Assembly: GCF_001302565.1 (NCBI RefSeq)
Contig: NZ_CP012750.1
Span: 3,472,001 to 3,536,000 of the forward strand
Origin: Glutamicibacter halophytocola
GTDB lineage: Bacteria; Actinomycetota; Actinomycetes; Actinomycetales; Micrococcaceae
Direction: 5' to 3'
DNA length: 64,000 nucleotides
Part shown: positions 40,719 to 50,150 of the stretch, in pieces
Layout of the letters: the number at the start of each line of letters is the position of its first letter
Position numbering within the stretch: position 1 is the first letter of the stretch
Position numbers and translations under genes: made by a program
The notes under the pieces: generated by a model
Database searches by the model: none
The model's input: only the letters and a program-made list of their open reading frames with translations
What the model was told of the DNA's origin: nothing

Positions 40719-43433
40719 CTAATCAGCCGTGACGAGCAGGTCCATTTGATGCACCCTCGTTCCCGGGGCGAGCCTGATCTGCTGGCCTGGAAGATTCAGG
40801 ACCGCGCCGGCCCCATAGGGCACCACCGTGTTGACGGTCAGTTGCCCGTGCTCCACAGTCCAGCTGACCGCGGCCTGTCCAAGGGGCGTCTGGACGGAGG
40901 CTTCGGCATGGCTCAGGCCGCAGGAGAAATCCGGGTCAATGCTGATTTCCCGCCATCCAGGAGCCGAAGGCGCTAAACCGGCGACCTTGCGGAACAGCCA
41001 TTCATCCACGCAGCCAAAGGCATAGTGGTTCATGGAAACCTGGCGCGGCACCCCAGCGGGGTCCACTGCATCCCAGGCTTCCCAGATGGTGGTGGCGCCA
41101 CGGTCCACCTCGTAGAGCCACGAAGGCGCCTTGTCCTGCCACAGCAGGGTGCGCGCCAGATCCTGGTGCCCGGTATCCCACAGCGCGTCCAAGAGGAACG
41201 GGGTCGACAAGAAGCCGGTATCCAGCCGGTCTCCACGAGAGCGCACGAGCGCAGCCAGATGCTCGCCGGCGCGGCGCCGTTGTGCTGCCGGAAGGATCTC
41301 CAGCCCCAGGGCCAAGGCATACATTCCCTGCAGCGCCACCGGAAGCGAAGCATCGTCATCCAGGTATTCGGCGGCAAATGCCGCACGGACCCGCGCTGCG
41401 CGCTGCGAGAACTGTGCGGCGTCCGCCAGGTGGCCCAGGACTGCGGCCATCCGCGCGGCCAAATCCAAGCTGTGGATCTGGAACATCGGAGCCACCAGCT
41501 CGGAAGTCAGTTTCGGGGCACGGTCCATGGCCTCGTGCAACGGCAGGTCGCCTTCCAGCGTCGAAGGGGTCAGCCAGTCGCCAAAGTGCGGGCCGGTATT
41601 GAAGAGCAGCCGCTGGCGTGCCCGTCGTCTGGGGCTCAGCGGCAAGTCCTCCAGTGCGGATGGAAGTCCGCGTTCTGCCTCCAGGGCCTGGTACTCGACC
41701 CAGCGGCACACCGCCGGATAGTTCTCCTCCAGCACCCGGGGATCCCCGTATCGCTCGTAGAGCTTCCACGGGAGAATTGCCACCGCATCGCTCCAGCCCG
41801 CAGCGGCCACGATGGCTCCCACCCCTGGGGATTCCAGCGCGCTCTGCTCGTCGTGCTCAGATCGAGGCGACAAAATTGGAATCCGCCCGTCCGGCAATTG
41901 GTCTGACCTCAAGTTCTCCAGCCAGCGCAATAGGAAAGTGCATACGCCAGCATTGTTGGCAGCCGCCTCGGCGAACACTTGTATGTCTCCGCTCCATCCG
42001 GCCCGCTCGCGTTGCGGGCAGTCGGTGGGAATGGACAGGAAGTTGGCGCGCTGGCTCCACACCACATTCTGGTGCAACCGGTTCAGCCGCGCGTCCGAGC
42101 TGCTGAAGCTGCCAGTCTGCTCCAGGTCGCTGGAGACGACCACCGCCGTGGCATCTTCCGGATCCAGCGTGTCAAGGCCAGTCAAGCGGGCATAGCGGAA
42201 TCCGTGGAACGTGAACTCCGGTTCCCACTCTTCCACCGCATCGCCTGCGCAGATGTAGTGATCCGTCTGTTCCTTGTTCATGCCGACGATGTTCTGGAAC
42301 CATTCGCCACGGGCATCAAGGGTTTCCGTGTGCTCGATAATGATGTGCTGGCCACGTGGCTGGCCGCGCAGTTTCAACCGAAGCCGCCCGGCAATCACCT
42401 GTCCGAAGTCCAAGAGCACACCGTCCGCACGGTGTTCCACCGAGGCCACCGGCAATTGGGCTACCCTGCGCACCGGCTCGCCGCGGAAGGGCACCAGAGT
42501 CCTGGCGTCCACCCCGAGCGAGCTGACAGGGGTCCACCCCTGCTGCCCGAATCCCGGCAGCAGCCAGGAATCATCGGCACGACGCGCATCGTAGTGTTCA
42601 CCGATGAACAAGTCGGAGTAGTTCCAGGGCCCGGCGGCGCTGCATGACGAAGAATCCGAGGTGATCACCTGGGTGCTTCCGTCCGTGAATCCCAGGTGCA
42701 GCTGCCATGTCAGGGCCAGCCGGTCCCCGAACTGGGCGCTCGTGCCAGTGAGCCCGATGCGGCCTGACCACCAGCCATCAGCCAGGACGAACCCCATGGT
42801 GTTCGCGCCGGGGAGCAGCATTGCCAGCACGTCATAGGCTTGCACGCTCAGCCGATGCCGATAGCTGTCAAAACCCGGTGCCAGCACCTCGTCCGAGATC
42901 CGCTGGCCGTTGAGCCAGGCCGAATACACTCCGTGAGCGGTGGCATAGAGCCGGGCCCTGGCCAGCTCGGGGCGGATCTCCAGGTCCTGGCGCACCAGCT
43001 GTGCCGGGCGCAGCCGCTGATCTACCGGCAATGGCTCCGTCTCTCCCTTGATCCAATCCAGGAACGAATATTGTTCATGGTGAGTGGATTCCTGGACCGG
43101 TTCAATCCATTCGGCTTCCCAGGCCGCAAGGTCAGGGGCCGTGGCGAAGCTTGATTCCGCGGTGTGCACCGCTGTTCCCGAGAAGCTGTGAACGGTCCAA
43201 AGGTAGTCGGCATCGCGTTCCAGCGGCTCGCCGCGGTACTCGACCAGGGTTGTCTGCCCACCGCCTACTACGCCCGAGTCCCACGCCACGGTTCCGGCAG
43301 CATCGCGCACCGTGAGCTGGTAGGAATCCTGGGGATGCTCAACGATCCATGAGAACCTCGGACGCGTCGCCTCAATCATCAGAGGACTGTCGAGATGCTC
43401 CACGCGCAGGGTATGACAGCTTCTTCTTGCCAT
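40719..43433 (-). CDS. Alpha-L-rhamnosidase, GH78
   Basis: A 904-residue cytoplasmic GH78 enzyme (no signal peptide). Order: N-terminal beta domains (RPRFSWIVEH, DYLWTV), a carbohydrate-binding domain (YATAHGVYSAWLNGQRISDEVLAPGFDSY, GFVLADGWWSGRIG), the (alpha/alpha)6 barrel with DCPQRERAGWSGD carrying catalytic acids and ATTIWEAWD, and a C-terminal beta domain (GWREISIDPDF). The start at ATG 43433 follows AAGGAG; the frame is open upstream into the operator only by chance. It hydrolyses terminal alpha-L-rhamnose, for example from flavonoid rutinosides or neohesperidosides. Confidence 0.93.
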   Translation of the reverse strand: MARRSCHTLRVEHLDSPLMIEATRPRFSWIVEHPQDSYQLTVRDAAGTVAWDSGVVGGGQTTLVEYRGEPLERDADYLWTVHSFSGTAVHTAESSFATAPDLAAWEAEWIEPVQESTHHEQYSFLDWIKGETEPLPVDQRLRPAQLVRQDLEIRPELARARLYATAHGVYSAWLNGQRISDEVLAPGFDSYRHRLSVQAYDVLAMLLPGANTMGFVLADGWWSGRIGLTGTSAQFGDRLALTWQLHLGFTDGSTQVITSDSSSCSAAGPWNYSDLFIGEHYDARRADDSWLLPGFGQQGWTPVSSLGVDARTLVPFRGEPVRRVAQLPVASVEHRADGVLLDFGQVIAGRLRLKLRGQPRGQHIIIEHTETLDARGEWFQNIVGMNKEQTDHYICAGDAVEEWEPEFTFHGFRYARLTGLDTLDPEDATAVVVSSDLEQTGSFSSSDARLNRLHQNVVWSQRANFLSIPTDCPQRERAGWSGDIQVFAEAAANNAGVCTFLLRWLENLRSDQLPDGRIPILSPRSEHDEQSALESPGVGAIVAAAGWSDAVAILPWKLYERYGDPRVLEENYPAVCRWVEYQALEAERGLPSALEDLPLSPRRRARQRLLFNTGPHFGDWLTPSTLEGDLPLHEAMDRAPKLTSELVAPMFQIHSLDLAARMAAVLGHLADAAQFSQRAARVRAAFAAEYLDDDASLPVALQGMYALALGLEILPAAQRRRAGEHLAALVRSRGDRLDTGFLSTPFLLDALWDTGHQDLARTLLWQDKAPSWLYEVDRGATTIWEAWDAVDPAGVPRQVSMNHYAFGCVDEWLFRKVAGLAPSAPGWREISIDPDFSCGLSHAEASVQTPLGQAAVSWTVEHGQLTVNTVVPYGAGAVLNLPGQQIRLAPGTRVHQMDLLVTAD

Positions 43434-43488
43434 GTAGTGCTCCTTTGTCTCGCCGTGTGATCCACGACAAATCCAACAGTAAAAGATG

Positions 43489-43510
43489 AAAACCTTATAT
43501 GCAAGGTTTT
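43489..43510. promoter_or_regulatory. TetR-type operator between rhamnosidase and TetR genes
   Basis: AAAACCTT-ATATGC-AAGGTTTT, a perfect 8-bp inverted repeat, lies in the short divergent gap. It covers the -35 region of the TetR gene, whose -10 (TAAGAT, 43523-43528) sits exactly 6 nt before the ATG. Confidence 0.65.
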
Positions 43511-43534
43511 TAAATTGGAAGCTAAGATTGGGCC

Positions 43535-44167
43535 ATGGCACGAAGCAAACGCGGCAGCTACACCGTTGGCATTGAACGGCGTGAGCGCATTTTGGCAGCA
43601 GCGTCTGAAAGGTTCAGCTCTTCAGGCTATTCACGCACTTCACTAGCTGAAATAGCGCGCGATGTAGGCATCACGACGCCTGGCTTGACCCATCATTTCC
43701 CGACCAAGCAGCACTTGCTGCTGGCCATTGCCGAACGCCGTTTTGACATCTCCCAGAGCATTGCCGAAGCCGCCACCGGAGAGCTCGACGGGACGCGAAC
43801 GCTGAGGCTCTTGCTGAGCCTGAGCGAACTCTTTGCGGCGCAGCCAGGACTGATAGAGCTCTTCGTCTTGATATCCGCCGAGGCTGCTGATCCGAGCAAC
43901 CCGGCCCACGCGCTTTTCCAAGACAGATACACCCGAATCGCCAATGAAATCGCGGAATTCTTCTTGGCCGAGGTCCACAGGGGTGCGCTGCGCGAGGACC
44001 TGGATTACCACGCCCTCGCACGCGAATGCATTGCGGTCAGCGATGGACTGCAGCTGCAGTTTGTCCTTTCAGAAGGAACATTGGATTTGGTGGGCCAGTC
44101 GCGGGCCTACCTTGAACGGCTGGCTCAGGCCATATTGCGCACACCCCGAGGGGCTTCACTGGCCTGA
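43535..44167 (+). CDS. TetR-family regulator of the first rhamnosidase module
   Basis: A 210-residue protein with an N-terminal helix-turn-helix (RRERILAAASERFSSSGYSRTSLAEIARDVGITTPGLTHHFPTKQHLLLAI) and an all-helical ligand domain. It is divergent from the GH78 gene with a perfect palindrome between them, so it most probably represses the rhamnosidase/MFS operon until a rhamnoside or aglycone appears. The start has no ribosome site and fits a leaderless message. It is a paralogue-like counterpart of the TetR at 56930. Confidence 0.9.
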   Translation: MARSKRGSYTVGIERRERILAAASERFSSSGYSRTSLAEIARDVGITTPGLTHHFPTKQHLLLAIAERRFDISQSIAEAATGELDGTRTLRLLLSLSELFAAQPGLIELFVLISAEAADPSNPAHALFQDRYTRIANEIAEFFLAEVHRGALREDLDYHALARECIAVSDGLQLQFVLSEGTLDLVGQSRAYLERLAQAILRTPRGASLA

Positions 44168-44228
44168 GCTAAACGGCGCAAGGACCGCCGGGATGCAACC
44201 AGCGGACCCTGCGCGTGCAGGAGCGAGC

Positions 44229-45251
44229 CTAAAGCCCCGGTGCGAGTGTGCGCTCTGGCGGCGGGCCAACGACCTGCAGGTCCAGATCCGGGTTGGCCTG
44301 GATTCCCGCGATCACGGTCGAGGGGTCGACCAGCCCTTCGGAATACACCGGGGCATTGGTCGGCTCGGAGGTTACATCGAAGAACTTCTCGAACACCCCG
44401 CCGGTGAGCAGCCCGAGCATCTGGGTATTGTGCGCGCCGATGGCAAAACTGTGGATCGTCCCGGCCGGCGCGTGCAGGAAATCGCCAGCGGTCAAGAGCA
44501 CTTCCTGGCCATTGACCCACAGCCACACCCGTCCGGAAAGGCAAACGAAGTTTTCGGTATGCAGCCGGTGGAAGTGGCGGATGATGTAGGGCTGCACCGC
44601 GGCCAGCGTATTCACCGCGAAGTAGCGTCCACCGGTGTTGGACGGCCGGGCCAGATAGCTGTTCAAGGCATCGGGCCAGGCCCGATGCTCGCCACCCCCG
44701 GCGCTGAGGAAATATCCGCCGCTGCCCTGTGGCAGCTCCAGCGAGCCGGCAGCCTCCACACCTGGCGGGAACTGCAGGTCCGCCGCGCTGAGGGAATCCA
44801 TGGTGAACAGATGCTTCTCGGTGCGCGAGCCGCCACCCAACAGGTCGGCGAGCGCGCCACCGGGTGCGCTGAACAGGAAGATCCGCGTCATGTGGCTCAA
44901 CAGCCGATACTCCAGGGTTTCGCCCGGAGCCACATGGAATGAATCTCCTTGCACCAGGATGCGGGTGCGTCCGGCAATGGTGGCTTGCACGCTTCCGTCA
45001 ACAACAAAGAAGGAACGCTGCACGGCGTCCAGCGCGGAACCAGCACCCTGTGCGCCAGCGGGCCCCAGGATGAAGGCCGCTTCGAAGAGCCCTCCAGTGT
45101 CCTGGGTTCGGGCAACCACGGTCACGAGCTGGCCGCCAACCTCATGGCGTTCGCCTTCGCCCGAAGCCACATAATATGGCACTGGTTCGCCGGGCAGGGC
45201 ATTGATCACCGGGGCGAGCGCGTGAATGCGCTCCAGGTCGATCTCGGTCAT
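44229..45251 (-). CDS. Bicupin, quercetin 2,3-dioxygenase-like
   Basis: A 340-residue two-cupin protein. The C-terminal cupin keeps the metal ligands: H226 and H228 in RHFHRLHTENF with E233, and H267 in APAGTIHSF. The N-terminal cupin (SFFVVDGSVQATIAG, DSFHVAPGETLEY) lacks the HxH...E set. Quercetinases of this architecture (YxaG type) open the flavonol C-ring with release of CO. It overlaps the esterase gene (ATGA) and lies next to a rhamnosidase, which fits flavonol-glycoside breakdown. Another bicupin dioxygenase or pirin-like function is possible. Confidence 0.72.
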   Translation of the reverse strand: MTEIDLERIHALAPVINALPGEPVPYYVASGEGERHEVGGQLVTVVARTQDTGGLFEAAFILGPAGAQGAGSALDAVQRSFFVVDGSVQATIAGRTRILVQGDSFHVAPGETLEYRLLSHMTRIFLFSAPGGALADLLGGGSRTEKHLFTMDSLSAADLQFPPGVEAAGSLELPQGSGGYFLSAGGGEHRAWPDALNSYLARPSNTGGRYFAVNTLAAVQPYIIRHFHRLHTENFVCLSGRVWLWVNGQEVLLTAGDFLHAPAGTIHSFAIGAHNTQMLGLLTGGVFEKFFDVTSEPTNAPVYSEGLVDPSTVIAGIQANPDLDLQVVGPPPERTLAPGL

Positions 45252-46219
45252 GGTGAAACATCTCCTTGGTCAGTGGACGGATGCGGCGGGCAAGCCGCCA
45301 GGTATGTAGACAGGAAATTCTCGATGGCATCGAATCCGAACGAGGTTGCCCGGGGCTCTGGATGACTGGTGTCCCTGAGCTCGGCCACGGCACGAACCTC
45401 GGTTTCCAGCCGGCCGTCGTCCATGACGGCGGCCAATTCGACATCCAGTCGTCCCGGAGGGTTGATGAATCCGTGGCGGTAGCCTTCCAGCAAATACAGC
45501 TGCGCATGAATTGAATGGGATTTCAGGCGCTGATAAAGCATTCCCGAGTGGATTGGCGGAACCAGCGCATCGGAGGTGCCGTGGCAAAGAAGGAAGGGTG
45601 GCGCCTGGTCCGAGACATGGTTCAGCGGGTTGGCGGCGCGGGCCTTCCTGGAGCCTGCTTCGGTCTGGGGATCCAGTGCCAGCAACCGTCCCTCAGGAGT
45701 CTGGTCCCAGGACCACCCGGCTGGCCGCTGGGCAATGATCAGCTCAAGGTCAACCGGCGGGTAGCAGGCCACCACACAACTGACCCGGGCATCTTCTGGC
45801 GCGCCGGCAGCGGTCGAGGAGGCCTCCAATGAGGCCAGGGCGGCCAGATGGCCGCCGGCCGAAGCACCCCACAACCCGATGCGCTGGCCATCAATCCCCC
45901 ACTGCGCACCCTGCGTGCGCAGGTGGCGGATCGCAGCGATCACATCATCGAGCTGGGCGGGGAAGGCCGCCTCGCCCGAGAGCCGGTAGTCAATGGACGC
46001 GAAGGCGATGCCGGTACGGCTGGCGATAGCCGCCAGATCGGGGGCCAGGGTGCGGTCGCCGGTAAACCAGCCGCCCCCGTGCAGCCATACCACCACCGGA
46101 ACGGGACCGGCATCGGTCAAGGGAATATGCAGGTCGAGCAGCTGCGTGGCGCCGTTGCCGCAGGCGTATTCCAACGCAAATTCGCTGCGTACCGGATAGC
46201 TCGATGAGTGGGAGGTCAT
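45248..46219 (-). CDS. Alpha/beta hydrolase (HSL/BD-FAE-like esterase)
   Basis: A 323-residue esterase with the oxyanion motif HGGGWFTGD, nucleophile elbow GASAGG, catalytic aspartate in CHGTSDALVP and histidine in YRHGF. It has no signal peptide and is cytoplasmic. It is the first gene of a two-gene unit with the quercetinase-like bicupin. Quercetin ring-opening gives a depside ester (protocatechuoyl-phloroglucinol carboxylate) which must be hydrolysed; this esterase is placed to do that. Substrate is inferred from context only. Confidence 0.8.
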   Translation of the reverse strand: MTSHSSSYPVRSEFALEYACGNGATQLLDLHIPLTDAGPVPVVVWLHGGGWFTGDRTLAPDLAAIASRTGIAFASIDYRLSGEAAFPAQLDDVIAAIRHLRTQGAQWGIDGQRIGLWGASAGGHLAALASLEASSTAAGAPEDARVSCVVACYPPVDLELIIAQRPAGWSWDQTPEGRLLALDPQTEAGSRKARAANPLNHVSDQAPPFLLCHGTSDALVPPIHSGMLYQRLKSHSIHAQLYLLEGYRHGFINPPGRLDVELAAVMDDGRLETEVRAVAELRDTSHPEPRATSFGFDAIENFLSTYLAACPPHPSTDQGDVSP

Positions 46220-46334
46220 GGATTCAACTTTCGTGGATACCTACGTTTGCTGGCCATCAGGAAAAACCGAATCATCCTTCGGAAATCTCGAAGCAACAGG
46301 TCAACGCTCGCTTCACTTGCGCTACAGTCGAAGC

Positions 46335-47225
46335 GTGGACCTAACCCTGCACCAATTGCGCTGTTTCATCGCGGTGGCCGATACCCTGCATTTCGCCCGT
46401 GCCGCGCAGCTCTTGCACGTGAGCCCCTCCACGCTCAGCGGGCAGATTTCCACGTTGGAACGCCAGCTGGACCGCAAGCTCTTTGAACGCAGCCCCCGGG
46501 CGGTGCTGCTGACCAGCCATGGACAGGAACTGGTGCCGCTGGCCCGCGAGGCCCTGGATGCCGCTGAACGCATTGCCCTCTGGTCCCGGGCGCCGAAGGA
46601 TCAGGTGGTGCAGATCGGCACCCCGGCCTCCAGCGCGGGTTTGCGTGCCATCCTGCAAGCTGCCGCCGCTCAGCTGCCCCGGGTGGACTTGAGATTGCGG
46701 CCCAGCGGCTTCACTGGAGGATTGCGCGCGCTCAGCACCCGGCAAGTGGACTGCGCACTGCTCTTCGATCTGGATCCCAATGCGCAGTACGCAGGAGTGC
46801 AAACCGCATTCCTGTGGTCCGAGGAGCTGGTCGTGGCCCTTCCCGAAGGGCATCGGTGCGCCAGCCAGGACCGGGTGGACATTGCGGATCTGTTAGGCGA
46901 GACGCTGATTGGCCCAGCCGTTGACGAATCGGCAGATGAAACGCCCCGGCCCGGCTGGTACGAGACCATAGATCCCTTGCTGCCACTGCGCTGCTCCGTC
47001 AAGTCGCTGGTGGACTCGGCGGATGAGGCCATGGAACTGGTGGCGGCAGGCATCGGGTTGAACATCGCCGGCTCCTCGGTCATTTCCTCGTATACCCGTC
47101 CCGGGGTGCGTTTCGTCCCGCTGGAAACCGGGCACCGGGTCTCGGTCCTGCTCGCCACCCGCGACGAGCAGCCCGCGTCCGAGGTTGCGGCCTTCCTGGA
47201 GGTTGCCGCGAGGACCGTGGCTTAG
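46335..47225 (+). CDS. LysR-family regulator
   Basis: A 296-residue LysR protein: winged helix at the N-terminus (LHQLRCFIAVADTLHFARAAQLLHVSPSTLSGQISTLERQL) and the co-inducer-binding domain after it. I chose GTG 46335; it lies exactly 6 nt after a TACAGT -10 box, and upstream codons in the frame are not LysR-like. It is divergent from the esterase/quercetinase genes and convergent with an MFS gene. By the usual logic of LysR proteins it activates the divergent operon, possibly in response to a flavonoid or its breakdown product. Confidence 0.88.
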   Translation: MDLTLHQLRCFIAVADTLHFARAAQLLHVSPSTLSGQISTLERQLDRKLFERSPRAVLLTSHGQELVPLAREALDAAERIALWSRAPKDQVVQIGTPASSAGLRAILQAAAAQLPRVDLRLRPSGFTGGLRALSTRQVDCALLFDLDPNAQYAGVQTAFLWSEELVVALPEGHRCASQDRVDIADLLGETLIGPAVDESADETPRPGWYETIDPLLPLRCSVKSLVDSADEAMELVAAGIGLNIAGSSVISSYTRPGVRFVPLETGHRVSVLLATRDEQPASEVAAFLEVAARTVA

Positions 47226-48415
47226 GACGCCATCGGCCCCACCGGGCGGGACTCGGATTCTTCCAGTGCGGCTGCCCTCGCGTCCGATGCGCGGAAGACC
47301 ACCACGGAGCTGATGACGGCCACACCCAGGATCACCAGGGCAACGCCGAGCATGGTGGCGAAGCCCCCAGTGGCCTGGATCAAGCTTCCGGCCAACAGCG
47401 GGCCGATGGCCAGGCCACCGCCGATCACCAGATTGGCCGCATTCATCACTTGGGCTCCGCCCACTCGGGAGACCTCGGCGAGCAGGAACGGAAGCAGCCA
47501 GCTCCAGGCGATCTTGAAGAGCACCGCGGCGGCCACGAAGCGCAGCAGTCCCGGAGTGCCGAAGAGGCAGGCGATGGAAACCGCCATGACTGCGAATCCG
47601 GCCAGGACAAAGTATTTGCCGAATCGGTGCTCGCCCACCAGCGTGCTGGACAAGGAGGAGAGCACCCCGAAGATCGTGGCGATGCCGATCAGGCTCGACG
47701 CGGAATCCAGCGTGATCCCCGAACCGATCGCGATCTGCGCCGTGAAGGTCCATACGCCGCCCAAGGCCACGTAAAAGCAGAGCACCGCCAGCAGCGCGCA
47801 GCCCAAGGGCAGCAACCGGGCCCTGGCCGCTGGCTGATCGCTGGCCGCTGCCTGTAATTCATCGCCCTTCACACAGGCGATGCAGCCCAGGCACAGGGTG
47901 GCCAGCACCGCCAGGGTCAGGTAGACCGCGGCCACCGGGCGTTGCGCGTAGATCAGCGGGAACAGGAACAGGATCACCGCGCCCATGGCCAGCTGGCTGA
48001 CCACGAACAGCCCGTAGGCCCGGGAGGGATTGGCTGCCTTGGCGCTGAGCGACAGGATCACCACGATCACCGATCCGGCGGCAAAGGAAGTGAGGGCCCG
48101 AATGCCCAGGAGCATGGCGAAGCTGCCGGCCACGGCCGAGGCCACGTTCCCGGCGGCCACAACGGCCAGGCACCAAAAGGTCAGCGTGCGGATATTGACC
48201 CGGCGCAACCAGAGGAAGGCGGGCACCGTGGCCAGCGAGAAGCAGCCGAGTTCCACGGAGGCGATCAGGCCCACCTGCGCTGGTTCCAGGCCCAGCTGGG
48301 CGCTGAGCTTCGAAGCCAGCACCGGGGCCACCAGCAGCACCGCGTTGAGCACGGCGGAAATGGCGGCGATATAGATGTAGATCCTGCGTTCTGCGGTGTC
48401 AGTGTTGGAGGACAT
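47222..48415 (-). CDS. MFS transporter
   Basis: A 397-residue, 12-helix MFS protein (VLNAVLLVAPVLASKLSAQLGLEPAQVGLIASVELGCFSLATVPAFLWLRR at the start). The substrate class is not recognisable. ATG 48415 is chosen as the first methionine before the membrane region (MSSNTDTAERR); the frame is open upstream. It is in line with and 29 bp downstream of the amidohydrolase gene, so it is probably the transporter of that operon. Its stop overlaps the convergent LysR stop. Confidence 0.82.
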   Translation of the reverse strand: MSSNTDTAERRIYIYIAAISAVLNAVLLVAPVLASKLSAQLGLEPAQVGLIASVELGCFSLATVPAFLWLRRVNIRTLTFWCLAVVAAGNVASAVAGSFAMLLGIRALTSFAAGSVIVVILSLSAKAANPSRAYGLFVVSQLAMGAVILFLFPLIYAQRPVAAVYLTLAVLATLCLGCIACVKGDELQAAASDQPAARARLLPLGCALLAVLCFYVALGGVWTFTAQIAIGSGITLDSASSLIGIATIFGVLSSLSSTLVGEHRFGKYFVLAGFAVMAVSIACLFGTPGLLRFVAAAVLFKIAWSWLLPFLLAEVSRVGGAQVMNAANLVIGGGLAIGPLLAGSLIQATGGFATMLGVALVILGVAVISSVVVFRASDARAAALEESESRPVGPMAS

Positions 48416-48444
48416 GGAACCTATGCTCCTGTGATCTGGCGGCG

Positions 48445-50106
48445 CTAGCCGCGTGCTGAAGAGGTTTGCGCCGCATAGACGCGGCGTCCGGCGAAGTAGG
48501 TGGACTCGGGGCGCAAGTCGACGAGCTGCTGGACCGGGACGGCCATCGGGTCGATGGGCAGCACCGTGAAGTCGGCGGACTTGCCGGTTTCGAGGCTTCC
48601 GGTGACATCGGCCAGGCCACAGGCCTCCGCGGCCGCCCGGGTGTAGGCGGTCAGCGCCTCGGCGATAGTCATCGCCTGCTCCTCCCACAACGCTCCGGGG
48701 AAGGAACCGCTGGGATCCTTGCGGGTAACCAAGCCATAGATGGCCGGCCAGGGGTTGGGGCTCGGCGCCACCGGCCAGTCGCTGCCGGCGGCGATGCGCG
48801 CCCCGTGCTCGAGCAGCAGGCGGTTGGGCTGCACCCGGGAAGCCTGGGGCTCATCGAGGACCTCGTGGAAGGTTTCGGTGATGACTCCCGGATACCAGAT
48901 GGCCGGGGAGATATCGGCCGATACTTCCAGCTCGGCGAAGCGTGGCAGGTCGTCGGGGTGGATGAACTGCCCATGGGCCACCTGGTATCCGACCCCGGTG
49001 AATCCGGCGGCCCGCACCTGGGCGACGGCGTCGAGCACCGCGCGCACCGAAGCATCTCCGGTGCAGTGGATTTTCGCGCCGATCCCCAGCTGCGCGGTAC
49101 GCAGCAGCCAGCCGGCCAGCTTGTCCTGGCTCATGGTCATCCTGCCGTGAGAACAGGGGTCGGACTCGGTCGTGCCCTTGTAGGGGTCCAGGAAGGCGGC
49201 GGTGCGCGTGGGCGGCACCCCGTCGAGGAAGATCTTGATATAGGTGGGCCGGTGGTGTTCGCTGGCGGTATCCGGCATGGACTCGATAACTGGTTGGCCC
49301 ACTGGCTCGTAGCCGAAGATGAACTCTTCGACGGGTGTGGAGGAAACCACCCAGGCATTGAGCTGTCCGGCCGTATCGAGCCGGTGGACCGCCTGCATGA
49401 TCTGCATCGATGTCGCCGCATCCTGGAATCCGGTGATGCCGAAGGCGTTGCATTCGGCCACGCCGCGGGCGCTGGACTCGATGAGCTTGTCCAGCTCGAA
49501 GGGATCCAGGCGTTCCTTGGCCTTTTCGGCCATCATGCCCGCTGCTTCCACCAGCCACCCCGTACGATTGCCCTGCGCGTCGCGGCAAATCTGGCCGCCA
49601 GCCGGGTCCGGCGTATCCCGTGAGATTCCTGCCAGCTCGAGTGCCAGGGAATTGGCCCAGCGGTTGTGCAGCGAGTCATCGGTGAGCAGGACCGGATGCC
49701 CAGCGCTGGCTTCATCCAGCCGGGCAAGGGCCTGCGCGGTGTTCACCTGGTCGATGAGCCCGGACCCCACCGAACCGCCGGTGAGCCAGGCGCCCCGGGG
49801 CAATTCGGCGGCCTCTTTTGCGATCTCGCTCAGGATCCCGCCCAAGCTGGCGGTGGGCGGGATGCAGAAGTCGAAGAGCTCCTTCTTGCCGCCTTGCGCG
49901 TGGTGGATATGGGCGTCGATCAGCCCGGGCAGGACGGTGCGGCCACCCAGATCCACCTCCTGGGCTCCGGCGGCCAGCAGGTCGCGGGCGGCATCGCCAA
50001 GGGCTGCGATCCGGCCGCCGGACACCGCAAAGGCATCCACGGTGGTGAGGTTGGCGTCCATGGTGTGGATCGTGGCATTGGTGTAGACGAGGATATGTTC
50101 GCTCAT
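48445..50106 (-). CDS. YtcJ-like metal-dependent amidohydrolase
   Basis: A 553-residue Amidohydrolase_3 protein. Seen: N-terminal beta-sandwich (NATIHTMDANLTTVDAFAVSGGRIAALG), metal motif DAHIHH, ITGFQDAATSMQ, the mid-barrel KIHCTGDASVRAVLDA and VAHGQFIHPDDLPRF, and the final aspartate in AAGSDWPVAPSPNPW. YtcJ-type enzymes hydrolyse amides or esters of varied small molecules. It is in an operon with the MFS gene and downstream of the SDR and kinase genes. It may release the amino alcohol that the kinase acts on. Confidence 0.88.
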   Translation of the reverse strand: MSEHILVYTNATIHTMDANLTTVDAFAVSGGRIAALGDAARDLLAAGAQEVDLGGRTVLPGLIDAHIHHAQGGKKELFDFCIPPTASLGGILSEIAKEAAELPRGAWLTGGSVGSGLIDQVNTAQALARLDEASAGHPVLLTDDSLHNRWANSLALELAGISRDTPDPAGGQICRDAQGNRTGWLVEAAGMMAEKAKERLDPFELDKLIESSARGVAECNAFGITGFQDAATSMQIMQAVHRLDTAGQLNAWVVSSTPVEEFIFGYEPVGQPVIESMPDTASEHHRPTYIKIFLDGVPPTRTAAFLDPYKGTTESDPCSHGRMTMSQDKLAGWLLRTAQLGIGAKIHCTGDASVRAVLDAVAQVRAAGFTGVGYQVAHGQFIHPDDLPRFAELEVSADISPAIWYPGVITETFHEVLDEPQASRVQPNRLLLEHGARIAAGSDWPVAPSPNPWPAIYGLVTRKDPSGSFPGALWEEQAMTIAEALTAYTRAAAEACGLADVTGSLETGKSADFTVLPIDPMAVPVQQLVDLRPESTYFAGRRVYAAQTSSARG

Positions 50107-50150
50107 GGGTGCTCCAGGAAAGTCGGGTCGGAATTCAGGCAGGGCAGCAT

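Noticed and set aside
43434..43541. 36-codon extension of the first rhamnosidase
   Set aside because: It would run through the TetR operator; ATG 43433 has AAGGAG at the right distance.
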